Below, piece by piece: positions 9,449-20,528 of a stretch of 64,000 bases of DNA; position 1 is the stretch's first letter, and each line of letters starts with the position of its first letter. The notes beneath the pieces are model-generated. The model was not told the origin of the DNA and made no database searches. It was given only the letters and a program-made list of their open reading frames with translations. A program made the translations under genes and the position numbers. The DNA is from CAVQMB01 sp963713445 (GTDB lineage Bacteria > Pseudomonadota > Gammaproteobacteria > Competibacterales > Competibacteraceae): the NCBI GenBank assembly GCA_963713445.1, contig CAVQMB010000008.1, positions 170,573 to 234,572 on the forward strand, written 5' to 3'.

Positions 9449-10453
9449 ATGCGACTGGTACAGTTCACCACCAAGCAGGGCGACCGCCGGGTGGGCGCGG
9501 TCAGCGATGCACAACGCGGGGCGCTCAACATCCTGACCGATACCGTCAGTGTTTACGAACTGGCCCGGAGTGCCATCGAGAGCGGCACCAGCCTGGCCGA
9601 GCTGGCCGGTGAACGCCTGTCCGGACAAATGGTTGACTACGACACCATCATCAGCGTCGGTCGTCTCCTGCCGCCACTGGACCACCCTTACGACCCGGCT
9701 CATTGTCTAGTGTCGGGCAGCGGCATGACCCATGTTGCCAGCGGCGAGGCCCGCGACCGCATGAGCCACTCCGGTGACGACAGCGGCGACGGCGGTAGCG
9801 ACGCCATGCGTCTGTTCCGGCTCGGTCAGGAGCAGGGCAAACCAGGTAGTGCTGCGACCGGAGCACAGCCCGGTTGGTTCTACAAAGGCGATGGCAGTTG
9901 CGTGGTCGCGCCGGGCAATCCGTTCGAAATCGAGAATTCCAGCCTCGCCGGCAGTGAGGAGCCTGAACTGACCGGACTGTATATTATCGGTCATGACGGA
10001 TTACCGTACCGCGTCGGCTTCGCGGTCGGCAACGACTTCTCCGATCACGTAATGGAGAGCCAAAACGCGCGCTATCTGGCGCATTCCAAACTGCGCCAGT
10101 GTGCCTTTGGGCCGGAGCTGCTGCTGGGACCACTAGCCCCGGACATCAGCGGCACCTCGCGGGTACTGCGCGACGGCAAAGTGCTCTGGGAGAAATCCTT
10201 TCACAGTGGCGAGGCCCATATGATCCACAGCCTTGCCAACATTGAACATCATCATTTCAAGTACCGGCGGTTCCGCCGCCCCGGTGATATTCATGTCCAC
10301 TTCCTGGGCACGGCTGTGATGAGTTCCGCCGAGGGCCTGGAAACCCGCTCCGGCGATGTGTTCGAAATCAGCGCTGACAGCTTCGGCCGACCGCTACGCA
10401 ACACGCTGAAACGACTCGAAACGGACGCGGCCATCGAGGTCCGCACACTGTGA
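9449..10453 (+). CDS. AraD1-type fumarylacetoacetate hydrolase family protein
   Basis: A 334-residue FAH-superfamily enzyme of the AraD1/GguC type. FAH enzymes are metal-dependent and act on 2-keto acids by C-C cleavage, hydration or dehydration; AraD1 proteins are linked to 2-keto-3-deoxy sugar acid breakdown. Seen are the family segments CLVSGSGMTHVASGEARDRMSH and PGWFYKGDGSCVVAPG, then the metal-binding acidic region EEPELTGLYIIG with VGNDFSDHVMES, and IHVHFLGTAVMSS near the end. The ATG at 9449 has GAGGGA just upstream. No sugar-acid pathway genes lie beside it, so the substrate is open. The alpha-2-macroglobulin gene starts 9 bases after its stop. Confidence 0.82.
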   Translation: MRLVQFTTKQGDRRVGAVSDAQRGALNILTDTVSVYELARSAIESGTSLAELAGERLSGQMVDYDTIISVGRLLPPLDHPYDPAHCLVSGSGMTHVASGEARDRMSHSGDDSGDGGSDAMRLFRLGQEQGKPGSAATGAQPGWFYKGDGSCVVAPGNPFEIENSSLAGSEEPELTGLYIIGHDGLPYRVGFAVGNDFSDHVMESQNARYLAHSKLRQCAFGPELLLGPLAPDISGTSRVLRDGKVLWEKSFHSGEAHMIHSLANIEHHHFKYRRFRRPGDIHVHFLGTAVMSSAEGLETRSGDVFEISADSFGRPLRNTLKRLETDAAIEVRTL

Positions 10454-10462
10454 GGGTGCAGC

Positions 10463-13400
10463 ATGACCTCAGCTCGCATCGTTCGCCAATGCCTGGCATT
10501 GTTTGGCCTGCTCGGCCTGCTGTCAGCGGTTGCCGCTAATGGCTACGGATTCAGTGATCCAGGTCTTGCCCAGGCCGCGGCCCGGTATCAGGCGCTAGTC
10601 GCTAACAGCCGCGCCGCAACCGATCCGGTACGCACCTGGCAACGCGCTGCCAATGCTGTCAAAGAAAAACACTGGCCCCGGGCGATAGCCGCCTACGAAG
10701 CGCTGATCGCCGCCGGCGATCAGGCGCCACGCCGTTGGCTACAGCTGGCGCGCGCCTGGAATGAGGCGGATAGCCAGCGCGACCATCTGCAACGGGCGCT
10801 CCAGGCCGCCTACAATGCCTGGCAGGGTGCCAGCGATGACACCAAGCTGCGCGCCTCCACGCTGTTCCTGCTGGGTCACCTGTATCAGCGCAATGATCAA
10901 CCACGGCAAGCCCTGGCGGCGTGGCGGTCCGGCCTGGCACTGCACGATAACACGGAAATCAGGCGCCGCTACCATGCGCTCAAGGCGTCTCTTCAGTTTC
11001 GGGTCGAAGGCCTCGATGTTGAGCGCGCCAGCGCCACACCCCGGCTCTGCCTCCGGTTCTCCCAGCCGTTGGCGCACGGCCCACAGATCCATCTGGCGGA
11101 TTACCTAACCATCGAGCCCGCGATCCAGGCTGTGGTCGAGGCGCATGACAACCGGCTCTGCATCGGCGGCGTCAGTTTCGGGCAACGCTACCGGATCACA
11201 ATACAACCCGGCGTTCCGGCCGCCAGCGGGGAACGCACCGGAACCCGGAAGCAGTTCAGCGCCACCGTGGGGGACCGCCCTGCCCGTGTCGGTTTTCGCG
11301 GGCGCGCCTATGTGTTGCCCGAACAGGGCGCGCACAGCCTGCCGCTGACAACAGTCAACGTCGAGCGGGTACGACTGACCCTGCTGCGCATCAACGATCG
11401 CAACCTGACGACCGTGATCAACGCTGGCAATCTGCTGGCCAGCCTCGATGGGTACGCCCGGCGTCAGATCGCCCAACGCAGCGGTGCGGAACTCTGGAGT
11501 GGAACGCTGAGCATCGCCGACCAGCGCAACGCTGACGTCACCACAGCGGTACCGCTGGGCCCGCTACTGGCTCACACCGCACCCGGAATTTACGTGGTGA
11601 CCGCCGCGGACGCCAGCAAGCCCGAACAACGCTGGCGGGATCTGGCCACGCAATGGCTGGTGGTTTCGGATATTGGCATCACCAGCCTGCGCGGCAGCGA
11701 CGGGCTGCACGTGTTTCTGCGCTCGCTGGCCAGCGCCAGGCCGCTGACCGACATAACGGTCAAACTGTATGCCCGTAACAACAGCGAACTCGGCACGGCG
11801 CATAGCGATAGCCGGGGACAGGTGCAGTTTGCCGCCGGCCTGCTGGCGGGCAACGGTGGTCGCGAACCAGCCGCGGTGATGGTCTACGGCGATCACGGCG
11901 ACTTCAATTTCCTTGATCTGACCCGGCCGGCTTTCGATCTCAGCGACCGTGGTGTCGCCGGCCACAAGGCGCCGGGTCCGGTAGACGCTTATCTTTACAG
12001 TGACCGTGGCATTTACAGGCCCGGCGCCACAGTCCAGCTGGTCGCCCTGCTGCGCGACAGCCAAGGCCACCAACTACCCGGCACGCTACCGCTGACGCTG
12101 CGCCTGATTCGGCCCGATCAGGTCGCGTCCGAGCAGCAGCTCCTGCACGATGTCGGCCAGGGCGCGTATCACGCCGCCCTCAGATTGCCGCCCAATGCCC
12201 GCAGTGGCAACTGGCAAGTGCGGGTATTGCTCGATCCCAAAGGCACACCAGTGGGGCAGCTGCAGTTCCAGGTGCAGGATTTTCAACCGCAGCGGCTCCG
12301 GGTCCGACTCCGTTCGAGCACCGACCAGCTTACGCCGGGCAAGGCGGCCAGCGTGTCGGTCGCTGGCGCATATCTGTACGGCGCCCCAGCCGCTCACCTC
12401 AATACCAGCGCAGAGTTGGTGCTACGGGCTGACCCCAAGCCTTATCCAGACCATCCCGGTTTTCACTTTGGCCTCGCTGGGGATCAGTTTTCGGCCCAGC
12501 GCCTGCCGTTAAGCAGCGGGCCGACTGATAGCGACGGCAACGCCCGGTTCAGCATCATGCTGGATCAGCGGCCCACCACCAGCCTGCCGCTGCAAGCCCT
12601 GATACGGGTCTCGCTGTTCGACCCCGGCGGTCAGACGGTCAATCAGACTCTGGCCCTGCCCTACCGTGACCAACCCTACGCGATCGGCATCAAGCCCCTG
12701 TTCCACAATCAGGTCGCGCAGGGCAAAGACTTCGGTTTCCAGGTGATCGCTCTGGACGCCGCCGGTCAGCTGCGTCCGGCTCAGGGACTGCGTTATCGGC
12801 TGTACCGCGAGGATTACCAGTTCTACTGGTATTACCAAGACAGTCGCTGGAATTACAAGCGCATCGTGCGCAACAGCCAGCCGCTCACCAGCGGCGCCAT
12901 CGACCTGCCCGCCGCGGCACCGTATACCCTGCGTCAACCCGGCCTGGATTGGGGCAGCTATCGGCTTGAGATCTACGATCCGGCCGACACCGTCGCCAGC
13001 AGCATCCGTTTCCAGGTAGGCTGGGTCGCCGGCGGCGCCCTGGCCGGAGCCCCAGACCAGCTTCAGCTCAGCCTCGATCACAATAGTTACCAAGCAGGCC
13101 AGAGCGCGCGAATTCACCTAAAGGCGCCGTTTGCCGGTAGCGCCCTGGTAATGGTGGTTAGCGACAAGCTGTGGCTGACCCGCAGCGTCGACCTGCCGGC
13201 CGGTGGCACCACTATCGATTTACCGGTAACGCCGGCTTGGAGCCCGGGCGTCTACGTTCTTGCGAGCGCCTTCCGACCGGCTACCGCTGCCGGTCGCGGC
13301 CCGGGCCGGGCGGTCGGCGTGGCCTGGCTCGGCCTGGACCCGGCCCCGCGCACACTCGGTATCCACCTCAGCGCTCCGCCGGTGTGGCGGCCACGCCGGC

Positions 13401-15653
13401 CGGTCCAGGTTCCGGTGCACGTAACTGGCCTACAAGCGGGTGACGAGGCCTACGTAACACTGGCGGCTGTCGACCAGGGGATTCTCCAGCTGACCGATTT
13501 CACCAGCCCCGACCCAGGCAGTTATTTTCTGGGCAAGCGGCGGCTGGGAATGGACTTGCTGGATCTCTACGGACACCTGATCAGACCGGGAGGACAACCT
13601 GGCAAACTGCGCAACGGTGCCGGCGCGGACAACCGAAACCTTCATCCGGGTGCACTGCGAAGCACCCGCACGGTAGCGCTGTTCAGTGGCCCGGTGCGGC
13701 TAGATAGCCAGGGTAATGCGATGGTACCGTTACAACTGCCTGATTTTGAAGGTGAACTAAGGCTGATGGCGGTAGCATGGGGCGGGCGACGCTACGGAGC
13801 GGCCAGTGAGCCCGTCAAAGTGCGCGACCCTCTGGTCAGCCAACTGTATCTGCCGCGCTTTCTGGCGCCCGGTGATCAGGCCTTGATAACGCTGGCGCTG
13901 CACAATCTCGATGCCCCTGCCGGCCGTTATACGGTCAGCTTGAAAACCGCGGGCAGCCTGACCCTGGACCAGCCGGCGCAGCAAACACTTGGCATTTCAA
14001 AGCAAGGCGCGGATTCGACTCGTCAGCTGCAATTCACCCTTCACGGCGGGCCGGTCGGCGACGGTCGCCTCACGCTCGACATCAACGGCCCCACCGGCTT
14101 CCACCTGCAACGCCATTGGAACCTCAGCGTACGGCCGGCACAGGCCTATGTTTCAAACCATCGCAGCCAGCAACTCGCAGCCGGCGCAACGCTGCACATC
14201 GACCACTCGCAGCTGTCCGGTTATCTGCCGGGTACGGGCCTCCTGAGCGCCAGCTTCTCCAGCCATCCGGCGCTCAATGTGCCGGCCTTGCTGCGAGCAT
14301 TGCAAGACTATCCCTATGGCTGTCTGGAACAGTTGACCAGCCGGGCGCTGGCACTGCTGTACTACGGTAACCTGGCGCGATCCTGGCAGACGCCGGAAGC
14401 CGGATCCGCGGCCGATAGTGCAGGCCATGATCCAGCGAATCCTGGCCATGCAGCGCTACGAAGGCGGTTTCGGCTTGTGGAGTGCCGACGACCCGGCTCA
14501 GTTCTGGTTGTCTGCCTATGCCATGGATCTGCTAACGCGGGCGCGGCGAGCCGGCTACCTGGTGCCTGGCGAACCGTACCGCCGGGGCCTGGAGTGGCTG
14601 CGCCAGCAACTCGCCACCGCCGACTATAAGGCGCCGGCGCTCGTAGCCCGGGCCTATACCCTGTACGTGCTGAGCCAAGCCGATGCCGCCACCCGGGGTC
14701 AACTACGTTATCTGTTTGACAACTATCTGCAGCGGCTGCCAACCCGATTGGCCCGTGCCCAGTTGGGTGCAGCACTGGCTCATTTCGGCGAGCGCCGCCG
14801 TGCCCAACAAGCCTTCAGACTGGCGTTTGAGGAACCTCCCCGGACAAGGATTCCGGGCGATTACGGTTCAGCACTGCGGGATGATGCCGGCCTGGTCCTG
14901 TTGCTCACCGAATCCGGTCTGTTGCCCGACCACCTACCCGCGCTCACCGAACAGCTGGCCCACCGAGCCGCTAGCCGACGCTACACCAGCACCCAGGAAA
15001 AGTCCTGGCTGCTACTCGCCGCCCAAGCATTGGACCGCGGTCACACAACACTCAGTTTGACGCTCGACGGTCAACCGGCCGGCCACGGCGATCCATTCTA
15101 TCTCCAGCGCCGCGCGGCTCAGCTCGCCAGCGCGCTGGACGTCACCAACCAAGGCCAGGGACCGGTGTGGGTCCGACTCGACACCAGCGGTGTGCCCACC
15201 GCCAGGCAACCGCCCGAGGCCCGTGGTTTCGCCATCAGCCGGCACTACTACACACGCGACGGCCAACCGGTCGATCCAACCGGAGTCGACCGCAACACCG
15301 TCCTGGTAGCGCTGGTCACGGGCCAGACAACGGATAGCCTGCGCCACCAGGTACTGGTGGTCGATCTGCTGCCGGCTGGATTCGAGCTGGAAAATGCCGA
15401 TCTGGCCCATAACGCATCGATCGCCGAACTGGCCTGGCTGCCGCCACTGACAACACCCGCCCACCAGGAGCTGCGGGCCGACCGCTATCTGGCGACCTTC
15501 GATCTCGACCAGCAGCAACGCGAATTCACTGTCGCCTACCTGGTGCGCGCCGTCACGCCGGGTCGCTACGCGCTGCCCGCCCCTTACGTGGAGGACATGT
15601 ACCAGCCATGGCAGTTTGGACGCGGCCGTAGTGCCCGGTTGACGGTGCACTAA
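10463..15653 (+). pseudogene. Bacterial alpha-2-macroglobulin, frameshifted near 14.40 kb
   Basis: Without the break this would be a protein of about 1729 residues. Bacterial alpha-2-macroglobulins are periplasmic protease traps: cleavage of a bait region lets a reactive thioester bind the attacking protease. Seen are a signal peptide, a helical N-terminal part with TPR-like repeats (about residues 60-175), MG-type beta domains (including DRGIYRPGATVQLVALLRD) and the thioester motif Cys1287-Leu-Glu-Gln1290 (YPYGCLEQ, bases 14321-14332). About 70-90 bases later the frame changes by +1; the C-terminal part then continues from about 14415 (VQAMIQRILAMQRYEGGFG) to 15653. The first frame alone runs to 14629 with nonsense. 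There is no lipobox, unlike E. coli YfhM. The usual partner pbpC is nearby but on the other strand. An extra base in sequence or genome is the likely cause. Confidence 0.88.
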
Positions 15654-15748
15654 GTATGCCGTATCCGATCCGGGATCCCTGAATCACGCCAAAACTCTTG
15701 CTCGGGCGGTAAACTAGCCGGACACACGACAAGACCAAAGGAGGCCCC

Positions 15749-17443
15749 ATGACGACCGACACCACACGTGCATTTCTCGATGCTCGTGACTTCCTGCTGG
15801 CCCGGCGCAAAGACTACACGACGGCTTATCGCGACTTCCGCTGGCCCCAACTGACTGAATTCAACTGGGCGCTGGATTGCTTCGACCGCCAGGCCCTGGA
15901 CAACGCCACCACAGCGCTCTGGGTTGTGGACGCCGACGGCACTGAAACCCGGCTCAGCTACGCTGAGCTCAGTGCCCGTTCTAATCAGGTCGCTAATTTT
16001 CTGCGGTCGCAGGGCGTCCGGCGCGGCGATCGCGTTTTGCTGATGCTGAACAATGTGGTGCCGTTATGGGAAACAGTACTGGCCGCGATCAAGCTGGGTG
16101 CGGTCATCATACCCGCTACCACCTTGCTGACGCCGCTTGATCTGCGCGATCGTTTCGAGCGCGGCCAAGTCCGCCACGTAGTGTCTGGAGCAGGCGATAG
16201 CGACAAGTTCGCTGACTTGCCCGGCACCTACACCCGTATCGCGGTAGGCGGCAATCCCGCGGGCTGGGTGGCCTTCGACGATGCGTATCAGGCAGCCACA
16301 GACTTTGTGCCCGACGGGACAACCCTGGCGTCTGATCCGTTCCTGCTCTACTTCACCTCGGGCACGACCTCCAGGCCAAAGCTGGTACTGCACAGCCAGC
16401 AGAGTTATCCGGTCGGCCACCTCTCGACTATGTATTGGATCGGTTTACAGCCCGGCGACGTCCATCTCAACATCAGTTCGCCAGGCTGGGCCAAGCACGC
16501 ATGGAGCAGTATCTTCGCCCCCTGGAACGCCGGTGCAACGGTCTTCGTCTACAACTACGGCCGCTTTGATGCCGCCGCCATGCTCGATACCATCGGTCGT
16601 TACGGCGTCACCACCTTGTGCGCGCCACCGACCGTGTGGCGGCTGCTGATACAGGAAGATCTGGGCCGCTATCCAGTGCAGCTCCGGGAACTGGTGAGCG
16701 CCGGCGAGCCGCTCAATCCGGAGGTGATCGAGCGTGTCCGCAAGGCCTGGGGTATCACCATCCGCGACGGTTATGGCCAGACCGAGACTACCGCCCAGAT
16801 CGGCAACCCGCCTGGTCAGCAGCTCAAACCGGGCTCCATGGGCCGGCCGCTACCCGGCTACCGGGTCACCCTGCTCGATGTCAACGACCAGCCCGCCGCC
16901 GAAGGCGAGATCTGTCTCGACCTGAGCCCGCGGCCACTGGGCTTGATGGCAGGTTATCAGGACGACCCGCAACGCACAGCGCAGGTCATGCGCGGGGGGT
17001 ATTACCATTGCGGCGACGTGGCGGCGCGCGATGCCGACGGGTACATAACCTATGTGGGCCGGGCCGACGACGTATTCAAATCCTCAGACTATCGCATTAG
17101 TCCGTTCGAACTCGAGAGCGTGCTGATTGAACACGAAGCGGTGGCTGAAGCGGCAGTGGTACCAAGCCCCGACCCACTGCGCCTGGCGGTCCCCAAGGCG
17201 TACGTAACACTGCGGTCAGGCTATATACCGGACGCCGGGCTAGCCTTGTCAATCCTGCACTTCTGTCGCGACCAACTAGCGCCTTACAAACGCATCCGGC
17301 GACTGGAGTTCGCCGAGTTGCCCAAGACCATCTCCGGTAAGATCCGCCGGGTGGAATTGCGGGCGGCGGAAACAGGACGTACCGCCGACGAGCGCCGCGA
17401 GCTCGAATTCTGGGAGCAGGATTTCCCCGATCTCAAGAGCTAA
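15749..17443 (+). CDS. AMP-forming acyl-CoA synthetase
   Basis: A 564-residue member of the adenylate-forming (ANL) family, closest in pattern to medium-chain acyl-CoA or benzoate-CoA ligases. These activate a carboxylic acid with ATP to acyl-AMP and transfer it to coenzyme A. Motifs seen are the phosphate loop TSGTTSRPK (about residues 202-210; the usual second Gly is Ser), DGYGQTETT, the hinge region YRISPFELES, and the catalytic lysine in KTISGKIRR near the C terminus. The start has a strong AAAGGAGG site upstream of the ATG. It ends sharing 4 bases with the convergent pbpC, their stop codons overlapping. The acid substrate cannot be assigned from sequence. A role unrelated to the alpha-2-macroglobulin before it is likely. 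Confidence 0.87.
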   Translation: MTTDTTRAFLDARDFLLARRKDYTTAYRDFRWPQLTEFNWALDCFDRQALDNATTALWVVDADGTETRLSYAELSARSNQVANFLRSQGVRRGDRVLLMLNNVVPLWETVLAAIKLGAVIIPATTLLTPLDLRDRFERGQVRHVVSGAGDSDKFADLPGTYTRIAVGGNPAGWVAFDDAYQAATDFVPDGTTLASDPFLLYFTSGTTSRPKLVLHSQQSYPVGHLSTMYWIGLQPGDVHLNISSPGWAKHAWSSIFAPWNAGATVFVYNYGRFDAAAMLDTIGRYGVTTLCAPPTVWRLLIQEDLGRYPVQLRELVSAGEPLNPEVIERVRKAWGITIRDGYGQTETTAQIGNPPGQQLKPGSMGRPLPGYRVTLLDVNDQPAAEGEICLDLSPRPLGLMAGYQDDPQRTAQVMRGGYYHCGDVAARDADGYITYVGRADDVFKSSDYRISPFELESVLIEHEAVAEAAVVPSPDPLRLAVPKAYVTLRSGYIPDAGLALSILHFCRDQLAPYKRIRRLEFAELPKTISGKIRRVELRAAETGRTADERRELEFWEQDFPDLKS

Positions 17444-19539
17444 CGTGTACGTCTGATCCAGACCTGGGCGCTGGCGCTGTGACCGGTGCTGTCAATTACG
17501 GTTACCCGCACGTTGCCCGGGCCCGGCACGGGCCAAAATATCTGCCGGCGGCCGTCACCAGCAAACGGGCGACCGTCGATCAGCCAGTGCAGTGGCGGGC
17601 GGCCGCCAGCGGCGATCAATGGTAGCGCATGCTGGCCCGGCTGCAGTTCCACGGTACTGCCAGTCACCGGGAAACTGAGCGCCAGGTCGGTGGTACCCGC
17701 GCCGGCCAGCGACCGCGAGCCCCGGAGCCGCCGCAGCCGCGGCGGAAGCTGGCTATTACCGGCCTGCCACACTGTGTCCGGCCTCGGGCCGGGCGGTGGC
17801 GCGCTGACCGGTAACAGATCGAACACCCGAAACAATAGCGGCGCCGCCGTATTAAGCCCGTAGTGCCCGGGGCTTGGGGTGCCATCCGGTCGCCCCACCC
17901 AGACGCCCACCGTGTAATCGTGATCGAAGCCCAGGGCCCAGGCATCCCGAAAGCCGTATGAGGTTCCGGTCTTAAATGCAATCCGGCCGCTGACCGCCGG
18001 CCGCCCAAGCGGTGGCGGACTGCCCCTCAGTATCGACCGCAACTGCCAGCTGGCAGCCTGACTCAGTAGCCGCACGCCAGCCTGGTGCCGGGAATCCGGT
18101 CGGAAGCGCAGTGGGTACATCACGCCATCACTGGCGATAGCGCTGTACAGCTTGACCAGATCGGTTAACCGGATGCCCACACCGCCCAGTACCAGCGGCA
18201 GACCGGGTGGCCGTGCATCCGGCCAGATCAGATCGACCCCGGCCTCATGTAACCGCTCGGCCACCGCCATGGGTCCAAGCCGGTCCAGAACCGCAACGGC
18301 TGGCACATTGAGCGAACGCTGCAACGCCTCGCGGGCACTGACCCAACCGTGATACATATGCAGAAAATTGCTGGGCTGGTAGTCGCCAAAACGGGTCGGC
18401 GCATCCAGGATCAGCGTCTCCGGCTGGAGTATTAGCGCATCGAAGGCCAAGCCATACACCAGCGGTTTCAGCGTCGAGCCGGGCGACCGCACCGCTCGTG
18501 GCAAATCCAGCTGACCGTCCCGGGCGCTGGCGAAGAAATTCCCGGAACCAAGATAGCCCAGCACGGCACGATCCTGGTTGCGCACCACCAGTATGGCCAG
18601 GTTGGCACGCGGGTCCAGCTCGCTGAGTACACTGCGGCCTAAGGCGGACAGCAGTATCTGCAGGTGCCGCTTGATGGTGGTGGACTGGATGGCACGATCC
18701 GGTTCCGCGCGATGCAGCCGCCGCGCCAGTTGCGGTGCCAGCCGGGGCAATGGTCGTCGGGCGCGTGGCACTGGTTCGGCGGCCGCTTCCCTGGCCTGTG
18801 AACCGTCGAGCACACCGCACGCCACCATCCGCTGCAGAATCTTGGCGCGGGCAGCCCGCGCCGCCGCCGGATGACGGTCCGGCCGCAGGGTTTCCGGCGC
18901 TTGCGGCAACGCCACCAGCAAGGCCGCCTGGGCAGGTGTCAGATGGCTTGGCTCCTTGCCGAAATAGACCAGACTCGCGGCTCGCAGCCCTTCGATATTG
19001 CCACCGTAAGGAGCCAGTCCCAGATACAGACCGAGTATTTGTCGTTTGCTGAGATGCCACTCCAGTTGCAGCGCACGCAGCATCTGCAGGACTTTGCCCT
19101 CCAGGCTGTGGGGAATGGGTGTCAGCATGCGTGCCACTTGCATGGTCAGGGTCGACGCCCCGGAAACAACATGGCCGTGCCATATCCATTGCCCGGCGGC
19201 CCGCAGCAGGGCCAGTGGATCGATTCCGGGATGTTGATAAAAGCGCTGATCCTCGTAGGCCAGCAGCATGCGCAAGTACCCTGGATCGACCGCGTCCGGG
19301 CGCAACGGCAGCCGCCAGTAGCCCGAGGGCGTGGTAAAGGCCCGCAGCAGATGCCCGTCGGCGGCTAGTATCTGGCTCGAGTAGCGCTGACCACGAGCGA
19401 GCTGGGGCGGAAACACACGATCCAGCCACCACAGTCCGGCAGCGACCGCAAACAGTATCGTAGCGGCCACCCAGACACGGCTAAACCGTCTCCGGCGAAT
19501 ATGGATCAGCCAGTTCCGGCGCATCGGCGAGTTCTTCAT
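17440..19539 (-). CDS. pbpC: Penicillin-binding protein 1C
   Basis: A 699-residue bifunctional peptidoglycan synthase. An N-terminal membrane anchor (about residues 18-38) is followed by the glycosyltransferase GT51 domain with EDQRFYQHPGIDP and GASTLTMQVARM, and the transpeptidase domain with the active serine in SPGSTLKPL, the SLN triad in ALQRSLNVPAV and KTGTS (FKTGTSYGFRDAWALGF). The last about 90 residues fit the PBP1C C-terminal domain, ending in beta-rich sequence. The ATG at 19539, with GGAAAG upstream, lies 59 bases inside the preceding deacylase gene; the open frame extends further to 19755 but overlaps that gene. PbpC usually neighbours alpha-2-macroglobulin; here both are present but convergent and separated by an acyl-CoA synthetase. 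Last gene of the permease-RimK operon. Confidence 0.93.
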   Translation of the reverse strand: MKNSPMRRNWLIHIRRRRFSRVWVAATILFAVAAGLWWLDRVFPPQLARGQRYSSQILAADGHLLRAFTTPSGYWRLPLRPDAVDPGYLRMLLAYEDQRFYQHPGIDPLALLRAAGQWIWHGHVVSGASTLTMQVARMLTPIPHSLEGKVLQMLRALQLEWHLSKRQILGLYLGLAPYGGNIEGLRAASLVYFGKEPSHLTPAQAALLVALPQAPETLRPDRHPAAARAARAKILQRMVACGVLDGSQAREAAAEPVPRARRPLPRLAPQLARRLHRAEPDRAIQSTTIKRHLQILLSALGRSVLSELDPRANLAILVVRNQDRAVLGYLGSGNFFASARDGQLDLPRAVRSPGSTLKPLVYGLAFDALILQPETLILDAPTRFGDYQPSNFLHMYHGWVSAREALQRSLNVPAVAVLDRLGPMAVAERLHEAGVDLIWPDARPPGLPLVLGGVGIRLTDLVKLYSAIASDGVMYPLRFRPDSRHQAGVRLLSQAASWQLRSILRGSPPPLGRPAVSGRIAFKTGTSYGFRDAWALGFDHDYTVGVWVGRPDGTPSPGHYGLNTAAPLLFRVFDLLPVSAPPPGPRPDTVWQAGNSQLPPRLRRLRGSRSLAGAGTTDLALSFPVTGSTVELQPGQHALPLIAAGGRPPLHWLIDGRPFAGDGRRQIFWPVPGPGNVRVTVIDSTGHSASAQVWIRRTR

Positions 19540-20527
19540 GGTAGCTTTCCAGGTGCGCTTCCAACCCGCCACGCGGCGGTACGCTGGCAACATGAAATAG
19601 CGCTTCGCCCTCATTGACCAGCGGCAGGTTGATGCGTCCGACCACGAGGCCGGCAAAGCGGGCGCGCACTGGGGCATCCGATTCACCGAACGGGTCACCG
19701 ATCCAGGCCAGCACGTGATCCTGCTCGACCCAGGCACCGAGCGGTTTGGCCGCACGCACGATACCGCTCTGCGGCGCCCGCATCCAGCTGCTCTGGCGGG
19801 CGATCATCGGTGTCAGCCGGCGGCCGGCGCGTACTGTGGGCAGCATATCGAGACGCCGCATCACCGCGATCACGCCGCGCACCCCGGCCCTGATCGCAAA
19901 TTCGTCGAAACGCAACGCCTCACCGGCCTCGTACACCAGATAAGGAAGCCCGTGTTCGAACGCAACCTTGCGCAGCGAACCGTCGATCAGCTTATCGCTG
20001 TCGAGAATCACCGGTGCCCCAAATGCCTCGGCCATGGCAGCGACCTCCGGCACCGCAAGATTGGCACGGATCTGCGGTAGATTGGCGCGGTGAATCGCTC
20101 CGGTATGCAGATCGATCCCGTGGGTGGCCTTGCTGAACAGTTCTTGCACAAACAGGTTGGCCAGCCGGGCTGCCAGCGAACCCTGTTCCGAACCTGGAAA
20201 GGAGCGGTTCAGATCACGCCGATCCGGGAGATAGCGGGAATGGCTGAGAAACCCCAGCATATTGACCACCGGTACCGCGATCAGGGTGCCACGCAGACGG
20301 CGCAGCAGCGGCATGGCCAGCAACCGGCGGATGATTTCGACACCGTTGATCTCGTCGCCGTGCAGGGCCGCGGTCACCAGCAGGCTCGGGCCATCGCGCC
20401 GCCCGCGGATGACCCGCACCGGTAACCGCATCGGGGTATGCGTATACAGGTTGGGTAACGGCAGTTCCACCGTTACCGCGTTACCCGGGGCGATGGAGGT
20501 TCCGTTAATCCGTAGTTCTGCAGCCAT
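19481..20527 (-). CDS. M14-family deacylase, AstE/aspartoacylase-like
   Basis: A 348-residue zinc carboxypeptidase-fold amidohydrolase of the succinylglutamate desuccinylase/aspartoacylase group. Zinc ligands appear as His56 and Glu59 (LHGDE) with His141 (DLHTG); the likely catalytic glutamate is Glu200 (YEAGE). This family removes acyl or amino-acid groups from amino acids or peptides. A GGTGAG-like site precedes the ATG. Its start is separated from the rimK stop by one base and its end overlaps pbpC, so it belongs to the operon. Placed next to a RimK ligase, it could trim or reverse a Glu-tag or process a related amino-acid conjugate, but that is inference; the real substrate is unknown. 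Confidence 0.86.
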   Translation of the reverse strand: MAAELRINGTSIAPGNAVTVELPLPNLYTHTPMRLPVRVIRGRRDGPSLLVTAALHGDEINGVEIIRRLLAMPLLRRLRGTLIAVPVVNMLGFLSHSRYLPDRRDLNRSFPGSEQGSLAARLANLFVQELFSKATHGIDLHTGAIHRANLPQIRANLAVPEVAAMAEAFGAPVILDSDKLIDGSLRKVAFEHGLPYLVYEAGEALRFDEFAIRAGVRGVIAVMRRLDMLPTVRAGRRLTPMIARQSSWMRAPQSGIVRAAKPLGAWVEQDHVLAWIGDPFGESDAPVRARFAGLVVGRINLPLVNEGEALFHVASVPPRGGLEAHLESYHEELADAPELADPYSPETV

Positions 20528-20528
20528 C

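Noticed and set aside
18245..19432. 395-codon frame overlapping pbpC on the same strand
   Set aside because: Low-complexity composition in another frame of a clearly coding gene with all PBP1C motifs.
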